A stretch of DNA of 9,256 bases, from positions 1 through 9,256 of the forward strand of contig DAOWCR010000038.1 of NCBI GenBank assembly GCA_030639445.1, read 5' to 3'. Below the pieces are notes generated by a model. The model did no database searches. It had not been told where the DNA came from and worked only from the letters and a program-made list of their open reading frames with translations. Below, piece after piece: positions 5,694-9,256 of this stretch; within the stretch, counting starts at the first letter, position 1; the number at the start of each line of letters is the position of its first letter. The position numbers and the translations under genes were made by a program. The DNA is from Dehalococcoidales bacterium (GTDB taxonomy: Bacteria > Chloroflexota > Dehalococcoidia > Dehalococcoidales > RBG-16-60-22).

Positions 5694-8260
5694 CTGACCG
5701 ACAGGGTGGAGCCTTCGGCGGTTTTAATGACGTCAATGCGGGTGGGGAAGGCGTCCCTGAGTTCCTCAATATGGGTAATGACCAGTATCTTGTCGAAGTC
5801 ATCCTGGATGGAGTTTATCGCTTCTCTAAGTTTTTCAATGCCGGCGCTGTCCTGTGTGCCGAAACCTTCATCGATAATCAGGGTGGGGAGGGGAGCACCG
5901 GCCCGCCGGGCCAGTAGCTTGGACAGGGCGATACGAATGGCGAAGTTGATGCGGAAGGCTTCACCGCCGCTGAACATCTCGTAATTTCTCAGGCCCAGCT
6001 CGTCGGAGATATTGATGTCCAGGGTTTCAATGATGTCTCCTTTTTTTGATTCCCTTTGCGTTTCAAACTTCACGTGCATCCGGTTGTCCGTCATCCGTCC
6101 CAGCAGTCTATTGGCTTCAACTTCGATTTCCGGAAGGGCTATTTCAATGAGCAGGGCCGGTATGCCTCCTTTGCCGAAAGCCTTGGCCAGTTCTTTGTAA
6201 ATACTTTCCTCCCTCGAGGCCTGTAACAGCATGCCTTCCTTTTCCTTCTTTCTTATCTCCAGTTCCGCCAGGCGCTGCAGCCTGGCTTTCACGCTCCCCA
6301 GTTTTTCCTGGGCCTGCCTTTGCTGCGCTTCCAGAGCCGCCTGCTCGGTCTCGGCCCGAGCAATCTCGCCGAGGAGCTGGGGGAGCCGGTTAAGTTCCAC
6401 CGCCAGCGCCTGCCTTTTTTGGTGGTCAGCTTCCAGGCTGTGACGTAGTTCCCGGGCGGCAGTCTCGGCTTTAGCGGCCGCCTCTTTTTCCTGGTTGATG
6501 AGCCGGTCCGCCTCTTCCAGCTTCCGCCTGGGCTCTTCATACTGCTCCAGGCTCTTGAACTCGCTCCGCACCTGTTCGTGCTGCTCTGAATCATAGCCAA
6601 GTCCGGCCAGTTCACTTTCCAGCTCGTTGAGCGCCGCTTGCTCGCTGCGGGCAAAATCTTTCTGGGCCAGGTGCAGTTCAATTTCCGCCAGCCGGTTTTT
6701 CTCCTCGGCCAGCTGTCTGGCCGCCTCTTCCGCCCGGGCAATCTCTTTTCGGAAGAGGTCAGCCTGGCTCTGTGCCGAGATTTTCTGCTGGTTCAACTGT
6801 GCTTCCAGCGTGGGTATTTCCCTCTCCAGTGCCTCGAGCTCCAATTTCCTTTGCGTCAGCTCGGCCTGGTTTGATTTCAGGGATTCGGTTTTGGTCAGCC
6901 TGTCGGCGGTATATTTTGATTCGATGAGCCTGAGGCCGTCGGCTTCCAGTTCTCTTTCACACAGGGGGCATTTGGCCTCGGTCTGGGCGGAAAGGAGGTC
7001 GATTTTTTCGGCTGTCTCTTTTATTTCCCGTGCCAGCTGAGTCTTACTGGCCTCCAGGTGATTGACCTGTGCCTGTAATTTCTGGCCGGCCTGCTTTTTG
7101 TGGCGCAGTGTTTCTTCCTGTTCCGCCAGCCGGCCCAGTTGGGCCTGGAGCTGCTGCAGCTGGTTTTTGAGCTGGGGCAGCGGCTGCGAGTCGGCGGCCA
7201 GCTTTTCTATCTTGCTTTGCGCCACCGCATGCTCTCTGAGCAGGCTCTGGCCGGCTTCCTTCAGCGTGCTTTCTAACTGTGACCTCTGTTTTTCCAGGCT
7301 GACCGACTGCCGGAACTTTTGCTCGAGTCCATCATTTAATTTCCGGGCCTGGCTGAACCGGGCAAAGCCGGCTTCTATGTCAGTACGCCGGGCGATTAGC
7401 TCCTCATACTCCTTGGTTCGGGAGTGGTGCCGGCCGGCCTGCTCGTCCATTACTTTCAGGCTTTCCTGGCGGCCGCTCAGGCTTGCCTCCAGCTGTTCCA
7501 GCTGCGCTTTCTTTCTCTCCAGGGATTCCTTTTCCTGGCGCAGCGCATTCAGTCCGGATTCTTTCCCTTTTATTACCTCTTCCAGCTGGGAAAGGGCGCG
7601 CCGGGCTTCTTCGAATTCCGCATCATAGGTCGGTTTCTGGGCTAATTCATCCGCGATGTCTCTGATGGTGCTTTCCAGCGACGCCCTGTCCGTTTCCTGC
7701 TGTCTGGCCAGAGCTCTGGCCAGCTCTTCGAGCTTATCGTAGAAAGAAAGCCCCAGGATATTAGCCAGCACTTCCTTGCGTTCGGCGGGCCGTTTGATGG
7801 TAAACTCGTCGGCGTGGCCCTGCCGCAGGAAGGCGCTGTTGATAAAGGTTTCATAGTCCATGTGCAGGACATCGCTGATTTTCTGCTGGGTCTGGGCGAT
7901 GCTGTTGCCCGTGATTGACCGGAAGCCGTCCCCGGAGGCTATCTGGAACTCCAGGGCGGGCTGCCCCGCGCTCCCCCGCCGTTTGGGCCGGGAGCGCTTG
8001 CGGATGATGCGGTAGGCTTGCTGGCCGACGGCAAAGTCGAACTCCACCTCCATTTCCGTCTGCCCGGAGTGAACCAGGTCATCATCGCTTTTGGCCCGGG
8101 CCTGCCCCCATAAGGTCCAGGTCCTGGCGTCAATCAGGGCCGATTTGCCGTTGCCGTTGTCGCCGGAGAGGCAGGCGATGTGGATGCTTTCAAAGTGGAG
8201 GGGAGGCACATTATCCCGGTAGCACATAAAATTATGCAGTTTTAACCTGAGGGGAATCAT
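5690..8260 (-). CDS. sbcC: SbcC/Rad50-type nuclease subunit (SMC-like ATPase with zinc hook)
   Basis: ATPase subunit that with SbcD/Mre11 forms a nuclease opening DNA hairpins and processing double-strand ends. It is complete at 856 residues, shorter than E. coli SbcC (1048) but in the range of many bacterial and archaeal Rad50-like proteins. The N-lobe has Walker A GDNGNGKS (33-40) and a Q-loop at Q147 (FLRQGH). Two long Glu/Gln/Lys/Leu-rich coiled-coil arms (roughly 180-425 and 440-690) flank a zinc hook C431-P-L-C434 almost exactly at mid-protein. The C-lobe has the ABC signature FSGGEAFR (763-770), Walker B LIIDEGFG with D797/E798, and the ITHIEEL switch region. The ATG at 8260 follows GGAG by seven bases; the four-codon frame ATG GAG TTT AGC TGA just before it overlaps the start as TGATG. 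The usual partner sbcD is not next to it. An extended -10 promoter lies upstream. Confidence 0.95.
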   Translation of the reverse strand: MIPLRLKLHNFMCYRDNVPPLHFESIHIACLSGDNGNGKSALIDARTWTLWGQARAKSDDDLVHSGQTEMEVEFDFAVGQQAYRIIRKRSRPKRRGSAGQPALEFQIASGDGFRSITGNSIAQTQQKISDVLHMDYETFINSAFLRQGHADEFTIKRPAERKEVLANILGLSFYDKLEELARALARQQETDRASLESTIRDIADELAQKPTYDAEFEEARRALSQLEEVIKGKESGLNALRQEKESLERKKAQLEQLEASLSGRQESLKVMDEQAGRHHSRTKEYEELIARRTDIEAGFARFSQARKLNDGLEQKFRQSVSLEKQRSQLESTLKEAGQSLLREHAVAQSKIEKLAADSQPLPQLKNQLQQLQAQLGRLAEQEETLRHKKQAGQKLQAQVNHLEASKTQLAREIKETAEKIDLLSAQTEAKCPLCERELEADGLRLIESKYTADRLTKTESLKSNQAELTQRKLELEALEREIPTLEAQLNQQKISAQSQADLFRKEIARAEEAARQLAEEKNRLAEIELHLAQKDFARSEQAALNELESELAGLGYDSEQHEQVRSEFKSLEQYEEPRRKLEEADRLINQEKEAAAKAETAARELRHSLEADHQKRQALAVELNRLPQLLGEIARAETEQAALEAQQRQAQEKLGSVKARLQRLAELEIRKKEKEGMLLQASREESIYKELAKAFGKGGIPALLIEIALPEIEVEANRLLGRMTDNRMHVKFETQRESKKGDIIETLDINISDELGLRNYEMFSGGEAFRINFAIRIALSKLLARRAGAPLPTLIIDEGFGTQDSAGIEKLREAINSIQDDFDKILVITHIEELRDAFPTRIDVIKTAEGSTLSVS

Positions 8261-8296
8261 CAGCTAAACTCCATAGGTAACGGCCTCGGTAAGCTT

Positions 8297-8325
8297 ATTT
8301 TAGCATAATTAAAAATATTATTTAT
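8297..8325 (-). promoter_or_regulatory. Predicted extended -10 promoter of sbcC
   Basis: On the minus strand TG-C-TAAAAT (8305-8297) is the same nine-base extended -10 as at ridA. At 17 bp upstream the -35 position holds only ATAAAT (8325-8320), a poor match, as is usual for extended -10 promoters. The flanking 8306-8348 stretch is strongly A/T-rich and could act as an UP element. A start near 8290 would leave a 30-nt leader with GGAG. Confidence 0.45.
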
Positions 8326-8349
8326 CTATTTTATTAGCGATTAATTACG

Positions 8350-8430
8350 AAACCCATCCTTTTTTCCCTCCCTTAATAAGGGGAAGGGGGAGATTTAAGA
8401 AGAGGGGCTTCGCCCCTCTTGAACACCCCG
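8350..8430 (+). repeat. Two-hairpin intergenic repeat, copy C
   Basis: Hairpin 1 (about 8364-8389) is decayed: C/T-rich CCCTCCCTT against AAGGGGAAGGGGG, pairing only with a wobble or bulge. Hairpin 2 at 8400-8420 is intact, a perfect 9-bp stem (AAGAGGGGC / GCCCCTCTT) with the same TTC loop as copy A. It is followed by GAACACCCC, matching the tail of copy B. It sits between the sbcC and ffh promoters. Confidence 0.72.
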
Positions 8431-8513
8431 TTAATCTAAACTGCTTTAAAGAAGGGACGAAAAGAAAGGGGGGACGGCGCAATTCTTAGGATACCCACTC
8501 TCGCTAAATCAGC

Positions 8514-8543
8514 TTGACGGCTCAGGTTACCCCCGTCTAGAAT
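8514..8543 (+). promoter_or_regulatory. Predicted sigma70-type promoter of ffh, placed for a leaderless mRNA
   Basis: The -35 TTGACG (8514-8519) and -10 TAGAAT (8538-8543) are separated by 18 bp. A start seven bases after the -10 falls at 8550, the A of the ffh ATG. No Shine-Dalgarno sequence is present before the ATG. Confidence 0.6.
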
Positions 8544-8549
8544 GAAATT

Positions 8550-9256
8550 ATGTTTGAGATTCTCAGCGATAAGTTAGGCCAGGTATTCCGCCTGCTGGGG
8601 AACAAGGGTCGGCTTACGGAGAAGGATATTGACGAGGCCCTGCGCCAGGTGCGCCTGGCCCTCCTGGAAGCCGATGTTAACTTCAAGGTGGTCAAGGACT
8701 TCGTGGCCAAAGTAAGAGAGCGCGCCCTTGGCGCTGACGTGCGACAGAGCCTGACTCCGGCCCAGCAGATAGTCAGAATCGTTAACGAGGAACTGGTGGC
8801 CGTCCTCGGTGGCGAGCCGGGTCGCCTGGCGGCAGCTTCTCAGCCGCCATCGGTGGTCATGCTGGCCGGCCTGCAGGGCAGCGGCAAGACGACCACCGCC
8901 GCCAAGCTGGCGCTTCATTTGAAGCGTACCGGGCAGCGGCCCTTGCTGGTCGCCGCCGATAACCGGCGGCCGGCGGCCATCGAGCAGCTGGTGACGCTGG
9001 GCAAGCAGCTTGATGTGCCGGTCTATCGCGAGTCTCCGGATACACCGAGCCGGGACGTCTGCGCCCGTGCTCGTGCCAGGGCCAGGGAGCTGGCGGCCAC
9101 CTGGGTTATCGTTGACACGGCGGGCCGACTCCACATAGATGAAGCCATGATGGCCGAGCTGGCCCAGGTGAAGAAAGAGCTGAAGCCGGACGAAATACTG
9201 CTGGTGGTTGATGCCATGACCGGCCAGGACGCGGTGCGCATGGCCGAAGAGTTTCA
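8550..9256 (+). CDS. ffh: Ffh (SRP54), signal recognition particle GTPase, N and G domains (3' end outside window)
   Basis: Protein component of the bacterial signal recognition particle; it binds signal sequences of nascent membrane proteins and SRP RNA, and targets ribosomes to the membrane through FtsY. The visible 235 residues cover the N domain (MFEILSDKLGQVFRLLG..., with ALLEADVN at 37-44) and most of the G domain: G1 GLQGSGKT (107-114), G2 region DNRRPAA (137-143), G3 DTAGR (189-193) and the DAMTGQDA segment (221-228). The G4 TKLD motif and the methionine-rich M domain lie beyond the window. The start must be ATG 8550, because an in-frame TAG lies at 8538-8540 and no start codon lies between. 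DNRRPAA differs from the commoner D-x-YRPAA, but RPAA is intact. There is no ribosome site upstream; the promoter predicts a leaderless mRNA. ffh is divergent from sbcC across a 289 bp gap. Confidence 0.96.
   Translation, partial: MFEILSDKLGQVFRLLGNKGRLTEKDIDEALRQVRLALLEADVNFKVVKDFVAKVRERALGADVRQSLTPAQQIVRIVNEELVAVLGGEPGRLAAASQPPSVVMLAGLQGSGKTTTAAKLALHLKRTGQRPLLVAADNRRPAAIEQLVTLGKQLDVPVYRESPDTPSRDVCARARARARELAATWVIVDTAGRLHIDEAMMAELAQVKKELKPDEILLVVDAMTGQDAVRMAEEF

Larger units (their letters stand above)
8261..8549. other. Divergent intergenic region between sbcC and ffh
   Basis: This 289 bp gap holds the sbcC Shine-Dalgarno and promoter, an A/T-rich stretch (8306-8350), repeat copy C, a purine-rich run (8446-8475) with no assigned role, and the ffh promoter ending just before the ATG. 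No protein or RNA gene is recognised. In particular the conserved SRP RNA core (GGAAG-type apical region) is not seen. Confidence 0.75.

Noticed and set aside
5700..5735. Intrinsic terminator for the MFS transcript inside sbcC (GCCTTCGGC then GGTTTT)
   Set aside because: The stem is only about 3 bp, too weak to support.
6627..7040. Long Ser/Ala/Leu-rich plus-strand frames inside sbcC (also 7062-7628)
   Set aside because: These are antisense shadows of the Glu/Lys/Gln-rich coiled-coil codons of sbcC; the minus-strand frame has full domain support.
8431..8549. SRP RNA (ffs) or another small RNA upstream of ffh
   Set aside because: The conserved apical core and tetraloop of SRP RNA are not found, and no stable long hairpin beyond the repeat is visible.

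Overview
This 9.26 kb window looks like ordinary bacterial chromosome, with GC-rich genes (roughly mid-50s % by eye) and AT-rich promoter gaps. The protein style (UvrA with an extra N-terminal CPKCG pair, SbcC, Ffh, an OFA-like MFS carrier, RidA beside an acyl-CoA dehydrogenase) and C/G-rich hairpin repeats between genes suggest an anaerobic or environmental bacterium, perhaps Chloroflexota/Dehalococcoidia. That assignment is a guess from pattern recognition and was not checked by any search.

Layout from left to right. (1) Positions 1-1002, minus strand: a RidA-type enamine/imine deaminase gene (601-1002) followed by the 5' part of an acyl-CoA dehydrogenase gene (484 down to 1, running off the window). 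They probably form one transcript from a good extended -10 promoter at 1030-1058. (2) Positions 1003-1523: a 521 bp divergent gap with the ridA promoter at one edge, the uvrA promoter at the other, and two inverted copies of a two-hairpin repeat between them. (3) Positions 1524-5693, plus strand: complete uvrA (nucleotide excision repair), a 54 bp gap with an attenuator-like structure, then a complete 12-TM MFS carrier. (4) Positions 5690-8260, minus strand: a complete sbcC/rad50-like gene with a central zinc hook. Its stop codon overlaps the MFS stop on a shared CTAG palindrome. (5) Positions 8261-8549: a second divergent gap with a third copy of the repeat. (6) Positions 8550-9256, plus strand: the first 235 codons of ffh (SRP54), running off the window. 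Its sigma70-type promoter sits so close that the mRNA is predicted to start at the ATG (leaderless).

Two genes are DNA-repair functions (UvrA damage recognition; SbcC end and hairpin processing), Ffh is membrane-targeting housekeeping, and RidA plus the acyl-CoA dehydrogenase suggest acyl-CoA or amino-acid catabolism. Apart from the ridA-acyl-CoA dehydrogenase pair, nothing shows that these genes act as one system. I see no defence system, transposase, CRISPR array, tRNA or rRNA. The most interesting signals are non-coding: the two-hairpin repeat family found only in the two divergent gaps, the predicted leaderless ffh transcript, the possible attenuator with a 4-codon leader frame before the MFS gene, and inverted repeats at the uvrA and ridA promoters.
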